A stretch of 64,000 nucleotides of DNA, from NCBI GenBank assembly GCA_964586455.1, contig CAZPHV010000022.1:1-64000 (forward strand), in the 5' to 3' direction. The DNA comes from Aquimonas sp964586455 (GTDB taxonomy: Bacteria > Pseudomonadota > Gammaproteobacteria > Xanthomonadales > Xanthomonadaceae). This document shows, piece by piece, positions 53,559 through 62,002 of this stretch. The translations under genes and the position numbers were made by a program. The first letter of the stretch is position 1. Every line of letters starts with the position of its first letter. The notes beneath the pieces are model-generated. The model searched no databases, was not told where the DNA came from, and worked only from the letters and a program-made list of their open reading frames with translations.

Positions 53559-53948
53559 TTGGACGTCGACCCCCGCGAGCGCTACGTCGAAACCCACCTC
53601 AGCGTCCACCCTGGCGAGCGCTACCGCTTCAGCGTCACCGGAAAATGGAAGGACGGCTTCATGTCGCCCTGCGGCCCCGAAGGCTGGGGCGGCGGCGCGC
53701 TCACCCGCTTCGCCCGCGTGAAGGGTCTGCCCTTCTTCCGTCTTTGCGCCAGCATCGGCAAGAACGACCGCACCGCCTTCGCGGTCGACACCACTCAGCC
53801 GTGGACAGTCCCAGACATCACCCCACCCAACGGCGACCGCCGGCGCTACCTGTTCGCCAACGACCTATGGCTGATGTACTGGAACAACAAGCGCCTGGAC
53901 GAAAGCGAAGGTGGGCCACTGCGGGTGACGATCACGCGGCTAGGATGA
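53559..53948 (+). CDS. Small protein with lectin-like pattern, last gene of the operon
   Basis: 129 residues. It starts at TTG 53559, directly after the TGA of the NLR-like gene, with AAGAGG upstream. It is beta-rich, with VHPGERYRFSVTGKWKDG, CGPEGWGGG, ASIGKNDRTAFAV and NDLWLMYWNNKRLDES. The order W..GP.GW, L..xIG, ND...NN..G and a final V-x-I strand recalls PA-I/LecA-type galactose lectins and related beta-sandwich domains, but similarity is weak. No signal peptide. It may be the recognition or accessory module of the cassette. Confidence 0.6.
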   Translation: MDVDPRERYVETHLSVHPGERYRFSVTGKWKDGFMSPCGPEGWGGGALTRFARVKGLPFFRLCASIGKNDRTAFAVDTTQPWTVPDITPPNGDRRRYLFANDLWLMYWNNKRLDESEGGPLRVTITRLG

Positions 53949-54023
53949 TCCTGGACGACGCCGCAAGGCAGGAGCGAGAGCCCAGCATTGGGGATTCCCT
54001 GAGGTAGAGCCCACGATGACCGG

Positions 54024-54590
54024 CTACATCCCCGGTGCCGGCGACTGAAAGATGCGCAGGCTTTCGACGCAACGGTCGATCTCGGCAAAGCGCTGCTCGG
54101 CGACGCGCTGGTGTGTTGAGAAGGTGATCACCACGCCGATATGGGTGGTCACAGTAGCCAGGTAGCGCGTGTAGTAGTTGGGCACTTCGGACTCGAAGTG
54201 CACCGCGTCGACCCAACGGTAGTGGCCGATGTCGCGGATGCGGTTGGAGTCTACGCGCGCGGCGATCTGGCGGCCGCTGACGTCATCACGCCAGCGTCGT
54301 CCTTCGGCAAGATGGGCGAGATAGGCATCAAGGTTGTCGTCGTCGTTGCGGTACTTGGCGGTGAGGATGATGAGGGAGTCGCTTGGCCCGTCGCCGGATG
54401 GGCGGCAGGTGGTCTCGGTGCCCTCATGGCGACAGCGCCAGCCGGCAGGCAGGGCGAACTCGAAGTAGCCGTTGCGATGGTACACGGGGGGTCTTTCCAC
54501 CAGGGTGTAGGCCAGTAGCATTCCTATTGCTGCCAGCGCCGCGGCGGTCAGAATCGAGGCCACCCAGAACATGGGATGCAGCACGATCAC
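54024..54590 (-). CDS. Membrane-anchored protein, PsbP/DUF1795-like exported domain
   Basis: 188 residues: one N-terminal TM helix (MFWVASILTAAALAAIGMLLAY) and a soluble domain with YFEFALPAGW, a Cys pair, and a final helix IDRCVESLRIF. The opening F-x-LPxGW and closing xSLRIF resemble small alpha/beta sandwich proteins of the PsbP/DUF1795 kind. Its start overlaps the stop of the TIR-TM-TPR gene (ATGA), so it is translated with it and likely belongs to the same membrane complex. It converges on the plus-strand operon, with 75 bases between them. Confidence 0.65.
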   Translation of the reverse strand: MIVLHPMFWVASILTAAALAAIGMLLAYTLVERPPVYHRNGYFEFALPAGWRCRHEGTETTCRPSGDGPSDSLIILTAKYRNDDDNLDAYLAHLAEGRRWRDDVSGRQIAARVDSNRIRDIGHYRWVDAVHFESEVPNYYTRYLATVTTHIGVVITFSTHQRVAEQRFAEIDRCVESLRIFQSPAPGM

Positions 54591-56185
54591 GGTGCGGAGC
54601 CCCCGTTGGCCGCATGCAGGCTACGCTGAAGATGTTCGACTTCTGCACGCGCGCCTTCGCCAAGCTCAGCGTCGCGGAGCAGGGGCGCAAGCAACTGCAG
54701 TGCGGCGTCCACCTGATCCTTCGCATCGGAGTGACTGCCTTGGTGGCGCAGGGCCGTGGCCAGCAAGTGCAGCGCGCGAATCCGCTGCAGTGCGAAGGAA
54801 TGATCCTTCGGCGCTTGCTCCGCGAGTGAGGCCAATGACCGCAATGACTCCTCGACCAAACCGATGGCAGGCTCCGCCTGCCCAAGCTCGCCAAGATGAA
54901 GGGCGGCAAGTGCGAGCTGATAGCTGGCGAGCTCGAACCGGGACACGTTGGCGTGCTCAGGATCCAGCGAAGCCGCCTGCGTCGTCCGCAGCTCGATACT
55001 TCGCTCCAACAGCGCCTGCAGGCCGGGCCAGTCGCGGCGCGCGTACAACAGGTCGAACTTGCGCTGCATGGTGATTGCGTGCGACTCGCGCAGCTTGGCG
55101 TCTTCAGGCCAGACTCGGGAGCCGTCCTCCGTTGCCTGCAGAAGCCTATCCAACCAAGGCTCAGCGGCCGTTGGCGATTCCATCGCGCTCAAGCGGTAGC
55201 TATCGTCGAGCGCGCGCAGCAGGGCCAGACTCAGCGAGTGGTCGGGCGCTTCCTGCCGACGCACGCGCTCGCTCAGCGCCCCCGCAGCATTGCTCATCAT
55301 GTCGACGGCGGGCTTGATCTGTCCCCGATCCGCCAACACGCGGGCGCGCTCGCTGAGGCAAATGGTTTCCCTGTTGGGTTCCAGCTCGCGCCGTCCGCGC
55401 GCCAAACCCTGCAGCATGTCGCATTGGGTCATCAGCATTTCGGCGCGCATTTCGGCGTGCTCGCCCTCGGTGTCGATGCTGTCAACGCGCGTGATGATTC
55501 CGCCGAGGGCGAACAGGCTGCGGTCAACCGCGATGTTGGCCTGATAACTCTGGTACAGCGCATACGACGACAGTGCGACGGCGAAGGTGAGGGCACCGGC
55601 GCCAATACCAGCGAACGCGGCGATGCGCTTGCGCCTGGCCTTCTCTGCGCGGCGAGCAATCTCGTCAAAGGGTAGACCCAATAGTCCGGCCACCACCTTC
55701 GCCAAGGCTCGCGCTTTGCCGTCGCCGGCTTCACGCGCATCAGCCGCGAGGGGTTCCGATGCCGCCAGCCCCAAGCCACTGTCGTCCCGCTGTGCAGCCA
55801 ATAGCGCAGGAGGAAAGCAGCTCTGCAGCGGATCGCGTGGATCGCCCGCGACGATGATGGGAACTACACGGTTAGCGCGACCAAGGGCAATGAATAGTCG
55901 AATCTCTTCATTGACGTAGGCGCTGGCCGCCGCCTGCGGCGAACACACCACCACCAGGCATTCGGACGCTTGCAACGCAGCGACGGTTGCTTCCGCGAGC
56001 GATGCGCCACCCGCGAAGTCGTCGCGATCACGAAATACCGGCCTCAATGATGGAGGTACTTCACCATGCCGCGTAACCCGGCCCACCAGCTCACGCGGCA
56101 CCCGCCAGCCTTCGAGCTGCCGATGAATCCATTGTGCAATGGCCAAATCGCGGTGGCTGTAGGAAATGAAGGCCCGGTAGCGCAT
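54587..56185 (-). CDS. TIR - TM - TPR-like protein
   Basis: 532 residues. Residues 1-140 are a TIR domain: YRAFISYSHRDLAIAQWI, FRDRDDFAGG, LVVVCSPQAAASAYVNEEI with Glu94 in the catalytic position. A single TM helix spans about 188-210 (FAGIGAGALTFAVALSSYAL). The remaining 300 residues are helical, TPR-like, in the predicted periplasm or a second cytoplasmic face. AGGA lies seven bases before the ATG. Membrane-bound TIR-TPR proteins are plausible sensors of envelope events. Eight bases separate it from the next TIR gene upstream. Confidence 0.85.
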   Translation of the reverse strand: MRYRAFISYSHRDLAIAQWIHRQLEGWRVPRELVGRVTRHGEVPPSLRPVFRDRDDFAGGASLAEATVAALQASECLVVVCSPQAAASAYVNEEIRLFIALGRANRVVPIIVAGDPRDPLQSCFPPALLAAQRDDSGLGLAASEPLAADAREAGDGKARALAKVVAGLLGLPFDEIARRAEKARRKRIAAFAGIGAGALTFAVALSSYALYQSYQANIAVDRSLFALGGIITRVDSIDTEGEHAEMRAEMLMTQCDMLQGLARGRRELEPNRETICLSERARVLADRGQIKPAVDMMSNAAGALSERVRRQEAPDHSLSLALLRALDDSYRLSAMESPTAAEPWLDRLLQATEDGSRVWPEDAKLRESHAITMQRKFDLLYARRDWPGLQALLERSIELRTTQAASLDPEHANVSRFELASYQLALAALHLGELGQAEPAIGLVEESLRSLASLAEQAPKDHSFALQRIRALHLLATALRHQGSHSDAKDQVDAALQLLAPLLRDAELGEGARAEVEHLQRSLHAANGGSAP

Positions 56186-56193
56186 GCGCGGTC

Positions 56194-57516
56194 CTAAAGT
56201 TCCCCTACCAACCAGACGCTTTGTTCAACCTGATTGCCGCCCTCGATCAACGCCTCTTGGCTCAGGTCGGTGGCGAACACGCAGGACTCGAAGCGGCTGT
56301 TGCGAAACCACTGCGGCTTGAAATGCCCATCAAAATGAGTGCGTTTGAAGATTACGCCATCGAACAGAATTTCTTGTTCGGGCTCAGCGAGGTCCATCAC
56401 GTTCGCGGGGGGCGGCGGACGGGTCTGGCTGATCCAGCTGTCCTCGAAAAGCGTGAAAGCGGGCGTCAGCATGCGTTCGTTGGCCGGCGTCGAAGCGAAG
56501 CGCACGCCGGCGTGGCCGCTTAGATCCATCTGCGCACCGCGAAACCGCACATCCCGAAACTCGACATCAAGCAACTGCGTGCCGTCGATGCGAAGGAACC
56601 ACGCGTCGCTGTCGATGACGCTCACGCCCAGCAGCGTGAGGCCATGCTCGCCATCGGTTGGGCCGGGGCCGAGCACGATGCCGGCGATGGTCGAGCGTTC
56701 GACTTGGAGCCCTTTTATCGATCCCCGCTGGTAGCTGGTGTTGCTCCACAGCGCCTCGCGGACGCGCCCATCCTGCCACTCGATGCTGGGCACGGAGCGA
56801 CGCCACTCGCGCTCACGACCTTCACGCAGGGCTGACAGCGCTTGCCAGGCATTGTGTCGAACAGCCGGTGGCTGGGTGGCGTCGCTATCCAGACGCTGCA
56901 GCAACGGTGCCAACGCCGGATCGGAAGCTGCCGGTGCCAACACGCGATCCAACTCACGTCGCGACCACATCTGACTAGATGCAGCGATGGCGTCGCGGAC
57001 CTCTGTACGCCTAGCCGCAGCCTCGACGCGGTCCATTCGAAAAACCGCAAGCGAGGCCAGCATCGCCGCGAGTATCAGCGCCAACCCCCAAGGCGCACTG
57101 CGCCGAATCGCTGCCACCATCTGCCGCCGACGCGCGCGAACAATCTGCGCCCCTAGAGACGGCGGCTCATTGCCGAACCAGTCGATCATCTGCGTGTCAC
57201 GAAGGAGTCGCGTCAGTGCATCTGGAAATTGCGCATCTGCAACACGCCTGACCACCGCCACAGGCAGCCCCAAGGCCAGCGCCCGCTGAACCTCCGCCTG
57301 GCACCAACTGCTGGCGGCCGATTCCCTGGTCAACAGGCAAACCAGCCCATCGCAACGCGCCAGCTCGCGTGCCAAGCCCTGAACGAAGTCGTCCGCAACC
57401 AATAGCTCGCTGCGGTCCAGCCAAACGCGGCAGTTGGCCCCAATTAACCCAGCTGCAAGGCGATCCGCGTCGAGGTGATCGACGCGGGCGTAGGTCAGGA
57501 AGAGGCGGGGTTTCAC
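56194..57516 (-). CDS. TIR - TM protein with pentapeptide-like C-terminal domain
   Basis: 440 residues from a GTG start with GGAGACTTCAGCA upstream. Residues 1-130 form a TIR domain: RLFLTYARVDHLDADRL, CRVWLDRSELLV, LVCLLTRESAASSWCQAE with Glu75. A TM helix lies at about 143-159. The C-terminal 250 residues contain loose beta-coil repeats (LLDVEFRDVRFRGAQMDLSG, ILFDGVIFKRTHFDGHFKP) that resemble degenerate pentapeptide repeats. First gene of the minus-strand trio, co-oriented with the TIR-TM-TPR gene. Confidence 0.82.
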   Translation of the reverse strand: MKPRLFLTYARVDHLDADRLAAGLIGANCRVWLDRSELLVADDFVQGLARELARCDGLVCLLTRESAASSWCQAEVQRALALGLPVAVVRRVADAQFPDALTRLLRDTQMIDWFGNEPPSLGAQIVRARRRQMVAAIRRSAPWGLALILAAMLASLAVFRMDRVEAAARRTEVRDAIAASSQMWSRRELDRVLAPAASDPALAPLLQRLDSDATQPPAVRHNAWQALSALREGREREWRRSVPSIEWQDGRVREALWSNTSYQRGSIKGLQVERSTIAGIVLGPGPTDGEHGLTLLGVSVIDSDAWFLRIDGTQLLDVEFRDVRFRGAQMDLSGHAGVRFASTPANERMLTPAFTLFEDSWISQTRPPPPANVMDLAEPEQEILFDGVIFKRTHFDGHFKPQWFRNSRFESCVFATDLSQEALIEGGNQVEQSVWLVGEL

Positions 57517-57871
57517 TGCTGAAGTCTCCGTGGAGAGGGGGGCAGCTTGGACCTGTCGTCAGAACAGCGCTCCCCAAATTTTACGACCGCATCCACTCGT
57601 TCTCGCCGATCATGATTCCTACTGCATCAACATCAAGACCAACAACAAGATCAACATCGCCTTAAGTTGTCTCACGCCGATCAATTTCTTCTCGCTCGAA
57701 CATCCGGATGCGGCTACGCACGTCGGCGATCCCCGGATTCGCGCGGTTCGCGCACTGGAGCGGCCGGATACGTCAGCCCATAAACGGCATAGGAGATGGG
57801 CCTGACCGTCTTCGGGCGGACAGGCCCGCCAGTGGAGTTTTCATCGCAGGGTTGCATCGCTAGACTGCGGG
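57517..57871. other. Intergenic region between the TIR trio and the glycosyltransferase operon
   Basis: About 355 bases that must contain the promoter of the minus-strand TIR trio. It includes an AT-richer stretch (57590-57670) with CATCAACATCAAGACCAACA, and an inverted repeat GGGCCTG / CAGGCCC around 57798-57827 that could end the glycosyltransferase transcript. No gene is supported. Confidence 0.4.
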
Positions 57872-59143
57872 TCAGATCCGCAGCAGTTCAATGACGCGCG
57901 CCTGCAGTCGTGACTCCGCCAGCGCCGGGCCCCGGGCATCGAAGAAGCAGTCCGGCTGCAAGCCTTGCGCTTCATCGAGCACGCGCTGCAGCGCCGCACC
58001 CAACTCCCGCGGGTGGCGCAGGCGTACGCCCACCCCCGCCGCCTCAAGCCGCGCCGCATGATCGAACTGGTCGTAGTCTTGCGGCAGCACCAGCTGCGGA
58101 GTGCTGGCGCGCAGGCATTCCCACAGCACGCCGGCGCCACCGTGGTGGACCACGGCCTGCATGCGGGGGATCCAGCTGGGGTAGTCGACCCAGGCGTGTT
58201 GCTGCAGCTGACCGAGCGACGCGGCGGGTGCCTGCGCGGCTGTGGGCGGGGCGCCATCGAAGCGTCCGGCGCTGAAGTGCAGGCACCACTCGGGATGCGC
58301 GGCGGCCACGCGTTCGAGCTCGGCCACCAGGGCGGGCTTGGCGAAGTCGAGATGGGTGCCGAGGCTGATCAGGATCTGCGGGCGCGTGTCTTCGATTGGC
58401 GGCGGTGACGGCCCGGTAGCGGGCGGGCTCCACAGCAGCGGGCCGATGAAGTCGACGCTGGCCGGCCAGCGCCGCTCGAACTCGAACTCGCGCAGGCCCA
58501 GTGCCAGGATTCGTTGCGGCGAGTACGCGGCCTCGCTGCCGTCATCGCGGTAGAGGCCCTCGAAGCCAAGTGCGCGCAGCCGGCGCGCGTACAGCTGCCC
58601 GATCATCCGCTTGAAGCCACGCACTGCCAGCGCGGCGCTGCGGTCACGCAGCTGCCCCAGCCAGTCGTGGCCGGGACGCCAGCCGCCCAGATAGGCGGGT
58701 GGGCCGCCCGGGGCTTCGATCACGCAGGGGGAGGGGTGCGAAGTCCACCAGGGAATTCCGTTGCTGAGCGCGATCGGCCCGGCCACGGCCAGGGTGAAGT
58801 CGGCGATCAGCAGATTGGGGCGTTCACTGGCATAACGTTGGCGCAGCGCGGCGGCGAAGGCTTCGAGCAGGCCCAGGCTGGCGTCGAACTGGGCTCGCAG
58901 ACGCAGCGGGTTGGAACCGACCCGGTGCGGCGGATCCGTAATCGCGCGCAGACGGGCATCGACATCGGGTAGCACGACCTCGCCCCGCAGGCCGGCCAGG
59001 CGGATGCGCGCCTGCGCGGCTTCGGTACTCAGCACGCGCACCTCGGCCAGATCGTTCAGCGCCCGACCCATGGCGAGAACGGGATGCAGATGGCCGGCGA
59101 AGGGAGGTGCCAGCAGGTCGATGCGCGGGCGGCTGCGGCTCAT
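57872..59143 (-). CDS. Glycosyltransferase family 1 (UGT/MGT-like)
   Basis: 423 residues with a GT-B fold. N-terminal RIDLLAPPFAGHLHPVLAMG, and the UDP-sugar-binding C-terminal block VVHHGGAGVLWECLRAS followed by LPQDYDQFDHAARLEAAG, as in macrolide- and zeaxanthin-type glycosyltransferases. No signal peptide. It would add a sugar to a hydrophobic acceptor, presumably the product of the upstream lipid genes. Last gene of a six-gene operon; its start overlaps the previous stop by four bases. Confidence 0.88.
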   Translation of the reverse strand: MSRSRPRIDLLAPPFAGHLHPVLAMGRALNDLAEVRVLSTEAAQARIRLAGLRGEVVLPDVDARLRAITDPPHRVGSNPLRLRAQFDASLGLLEAFAAALRQRYASERPNLLIADFTLAVAGPIALSNGIPWWTSHPSPCVIEAPGGPPAYLGGWRPGHDWLGQLRDRSAALAVRGFKRMIGQLYARRLRALGFEGLYRDDGSEAAYSPQRILALGLREFEFERRWPASVDFIGPLLWSPPATGPSPPPIEDTRPQILISLGTHLDFAKPALVAELERVAAAHPEWCLHFSAGRFDGAPPTAAQAPAASLGQLQQHAWVDYPSWIPRMQAVVHHGGAGVLWECLRASTPQLVLPQDYDQFDHAARLEAAGVGVRLRHPRELGAALQRVLDEAQGLQPDCFFDARGPALAESRLQARVIELLRI

Positions 59144-59808
59144 GCGGTGCTTGATTCGGGTTGTCCGTCGCAGCGCCCATCGTGGCTCGACTCAGCGGCG
59201 GCTACATGGCGCGTATCGCCGCGCAGCCAGTCAAGCTCGGTGCAGAGGGCGGCCAGCACCGCCGCGCGGGCCTGGGCCTGCTGCAGGTAGTCCATATGGC
59301 CACAGTCCAGCGCCTGCACTGCCACCCTGTCGGGCGCGAGGGCACGCGGGCCGAGCAGCCGTGAGATCCAGTCGCGACGCCCCCGCAGCAGGTGGCCCTG
59401 GATCGCAGTCGGCCAGCTGGGGCCGACCGCACCGTAGGCGATCACGCGGATCCGCGAACGCTGATCGGGATCGACCTCGCGCAGCAGTGCATCGAGCAGG
59501 CTCAGCCCGCAGCTGCCGACCAGGAGCAGGCTTCGCGGGGCCTGTAGCAGCCGGGCGCGTGCGATCGACAGCGCCGGCTCGTCGCCGCGCAGCGCCGCGC
59601 GGTACTGGCGCGCATTGGCGAGGCTGGCCCGCCACAGCGGCACCGCACGCCAGTCCGCGCTATCGGTACTCCAGGGATAGTTCAGGCTCAGACAGTCGAT
59701 GTCCTGTGCCTGCGGCTGCAGTTCGGTCAGCAGCCCGGCCTGCAGCGGCGACAGCGCGCAGCGTTCGGGATCGCTCTGGCCGGTGAGGAAGGCGATGCGC
59801 GGCTTCAC
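59140..59808 (-). CDS. Alpha/beta-hydrolase-like protein
   Basis: 222 residues. KPRIAFLTGQSDP at the N-terminus and SLLLVGSCGLSLLDALL suggest a nucleophile elbow, but it reads G-S-C-G-L rather than GxSxG, so a Cys nucleophile or loss of activity is possible. A late Asp/His pair (ALDCGHMDYL) fits the rest of the triad. Possibly a thioesterase-like step in the pathway. Its start overlaps the GT2 stop and its stop overlaps the GT1 start. Confidence 0.6.
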   Translation of the reverse strand: MKPRIAFLTGQSDPERCALSPLQAGLLTELQPQAQDIDCLSLNYPWSTDSADWRAVPLWRASLANARQYRAALRGDEPALSIARARLLQAPRSLLLVGSCGLSLLDALLREVDPDQRSRIRVIAYGAVGPSWPTAIQGHLLRGRRDWISRLLGPRALAPDRVAVQALDCGHMDYLQQAQARAAVLAALCTELDWLRGDTRHVAAAESSHDGRCDGQPESSTA

Positions 59809-61031
59809 CGGATTTCCTCGAAATCGTCGCTGGCGCGCACGCGGTAGCGGTGCTGGCGCCAGACGATGCGCGCATCCAGCGCGGCGTGCAGCGCATGCAG
59901 GGGAACCAACACCAGCAACAGCAGCGACAACATCGGCTGCGCGCGCGGTGCGCCCTGCGTGCAGGCCTGCTGCAGCGCCCAGCGACCGAACACGTGCATG
60001 CCAATCGCCGCTGCCGCGAGCAGGCCGCCTGCGGTACTGGGCGCCAGCAGCAGGCCGACCCCAGCCAGTACCGGCAGCAGCTGCGGCAGGCCCAGCTCGA
60101 GCAGCAGGCCGAGACGCCGGGCGGGTGGCTGCCGGCGCAGCAGCAGTTGTGTAAACAGCAGCCAGCGGTGCATCTGCCGCACGTAGGCGCGCAGATCGGG
60201 CAGGTCGGTGCGCAGCCAGACCGGCTCGAAGCGCTGCTCGATGCGGCCGCCCGCTGCGCGCACGGCTTCGGCCATCGCCAGGTCGTCGGTGAGATGGCCG
60301 AGCTGCGGCGCGAAACCGCCGATTCGCAACAACGATTCACGCCGGATCAGCCAGCACATGCCGTTCAAACTGAGCGCGCTGCCGCCGCGCACAGAGGCAA
60401 GGTAGGTGAGGCCGGCCTGATCGTTGACGAAGCGCGCCAAGAGCGCCGCGCCCAGGCCGCCTGCGGCGTTTGATCGGATCAACGCGGGCCAGGGCACCCC
60501 GCGGTAGACCGGTAGCGAGGTCGCCACCGTTGCGGCGGAACCGGGCAAAACCCCCACCACGACATGACGCAGCGCGCGCAGGCTGGCGGCCGGCAGCTCG
60601 GCATCATCGTCCAGCACCAGAACGAATTCGCGCCGGCAGTCGGGCAGTGCGCGATCGAGCTTGAACAGCTTCGGGTTGCAGCGTTCCGGGCAAGGCGGAT
60701 GCAGGCTCAGGCGCACCTGCGCCGTCCACTGCGGATGTGCGCTCAAGGCCTGCTGTGCGGCCGTCTGCGCCGGTAGATCATCGGCATCCAGCAGCCAGTG
60801 CAGACGTGCGCCGCGGCTGCCCAGTTCAGCCAGCACGGCGCCCAGCGTTGCCGCGAGATGCGCATCGCCGCTGCGCACGGCCTGCAAGACCTCGATATCG
60901 TCGAATCGCCTGTCGGCGGATACGTAGTTCGCGACACGCAGCTGTGCGCCGCGTCTGCCGAAGGCCAGCGCCTGCCGCAGCAGCTCCACCCCAAGCCAGA
61001 GTGCGCACAACGCGATCACCGCGGTGTTCAC
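59805..61031 (-). CDS. Glycosyltransferase family 2/21 (ceramide glucosyltransferase-like)
   Basis: 408 residues from a GTG start that overlaps the epimerase stop (GTGA). An N-terminal TM helix is followed by a GT-A domain with LLDADD (80-85), DDD at 141-143, TDDLAMAE (Asp249/250) and Q286-x-x-R-W290. The D,D,D,(Q/R)xxRW set is that of processive or GT21-type transferases acting on lipid acceptors at the membrane. Two or three C-terminal TM helices follow. A longer frame to 61205 overlaps the epimerase gene and is not needed. Confidence 0.87.
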   Translation of the reverse strand: MNTAVIALCALWLGVELLRQALAFGRRGAQLRVANYVSADRRFDDIEVLQAVRSGDAHLAATLGAVLAELGSRGARLHWLLDADDLPAQTAAQQALSAHPQWTAQVRLSLHPPCPERCNPKLFKLDRALPDCRREFVLVLDDDAELPAASLRALRHVVVGVLPGSAATVATSLPVYRGVPWPALIRSNAAGGLGAALLARFVNDQAGLTYLASVRGGSALSLNGMCWLIRRESLLRIGGFAPQLGHLTDDLAMAEAVRAAGGRIEQRFEPVWLRTDLPDLRAYVRQMHRWLLFTQLLLRRQPPARRLGLLLELGLPQLLPVLAGVGLLLAPSTAGGLLAAAAIGMHVFGRWALQQACTQGAPRAQPMLSLLLLVLVPLHALHAALDARIVWRQHRYRVRASDDFEEIR

Positions 61032-62002
61032 GCCGGCTGCTCGCGCTGCCAGGCGATGAAGTCGTCCAGGCCTTGCGCCAGAGTCTGCGAAGGCGGGCCC
61101 AGCACCTCGACCGCACGGCGGGTGTCGAAGGTCTTGCTGAAGCAGAGGACATCCACGCCGAAACGGGTCACCGGCGGCTCGCCGCGCAGTGGCAGCACCG
61201 TCCACGCCAGCTCTGCCGCGTAAGCCGCCAGCCGCGCGACGCGGTACGACACTTCGCGCGTGGGCACGGGCAGGTCGAGTCGGCGGAACACGTCGGCCAG
61301 AAAATCCTGCATCACCACCGGCTCGCCGTGGCTGAGGTTGAAGGCGCCGCTCGCGTTCGCATCCAGTGCGGCCCGCAGCATGTAGTCGGTCAGTGCATCA
61401 ACGCTGATCAGGTCGCCGATGGCGGGCGGGCCCGCGCGCACGATGCGCGGCAGCTTGCCCTGTCGCGCCGCGTGCAGCAGGCGCGGAAACAGCACGGTAT
61501 CGCCAGGGCCGAACACCGCGCGCGGACGCAGGATGCACCAGGGCCCGGGATAGGCCTGCACCAGCTGTTCGCCGGCCGCCTTGGTTTCGGCATAGGTGTT
61601 GGCGTAGTGCGGCCCGATCGGGTCGTCCTCGCGCATGCCGAGCTGATCACACGGCTGGTAGTGCACCGAGCTGGATGAGATGTAGACCAGCCGCGGTCGA
61701 CCGATGCGCTCGCAGGCGGCGACTACCTGCGCGGTGGCCTCGACGTTGTGGCGCTGGTATTCGCTGCGCCGCGCGAACGGCGAGGACAGGGCGGCGGCGT
61801 GTATCACCACGTCGGGGATGAACCCCTCGTGCTCCAGTAGAACTTCGAGCGTGCCCGGTCGGGCCAGATCGAGGCTGCGGTACAGCGGGTCGTGCAGGGC
61901 ACGCCGGCCAAGCCCAAGCAGCTCCAGACCGGGCTGATCACGAAAGCGCTGCAGGAAGCGTCCGCCGATGAAGCCGGAGGCGCCGGTCAACAGGATCCTC
62001 AT
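61028..62002 (-). CDS. NAD-dependent epimerase/dehydratase (extended SDR)
   Basis: 324 residues. Cofactor motif TGASGFIGG (7-13) and catalytic Tyr137-x-x-x-Lys141 (YAETK), preceded by the SSSSVH block. The type of end domain (FNLSHGEPVVMQDFLADVF) resembles 3-beta-HSD/OleD-like reductases as much as sugar epimerases, so reduction of a 3-keto acyl intermediate is plausible. Overlaps both neighbours by four bases. Confidence 0.87.
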   Translation of the reverse strand: MRILLTGASGFIGGRFLQRFRDQPGLELLGLGRRALHDPLYRSLDLARPGTLEVLLEHEGFIPDVVIHAAALSSPFARRSEYQRHNVEATAQVVAACERIGRPRLVYISSSSVHYQPCDQLGMREDDPIGPHYANTYAETKAAGEQLVQAYPGPWCILRPRAVFGPGDTVLFPRLLHAARQGKLPRIVRAGPPAIGDLISVDALTDYMLRAALDANASGAFNLSHGEPVVMQDFLADVFRRLDLPVPTREVSYRVARLAAYAAELAWTVLPLRGEPPVTRFGVDVLCFSKTFDTRRAVEVLGPPSQTLAQGLDDFIAWQREQPA

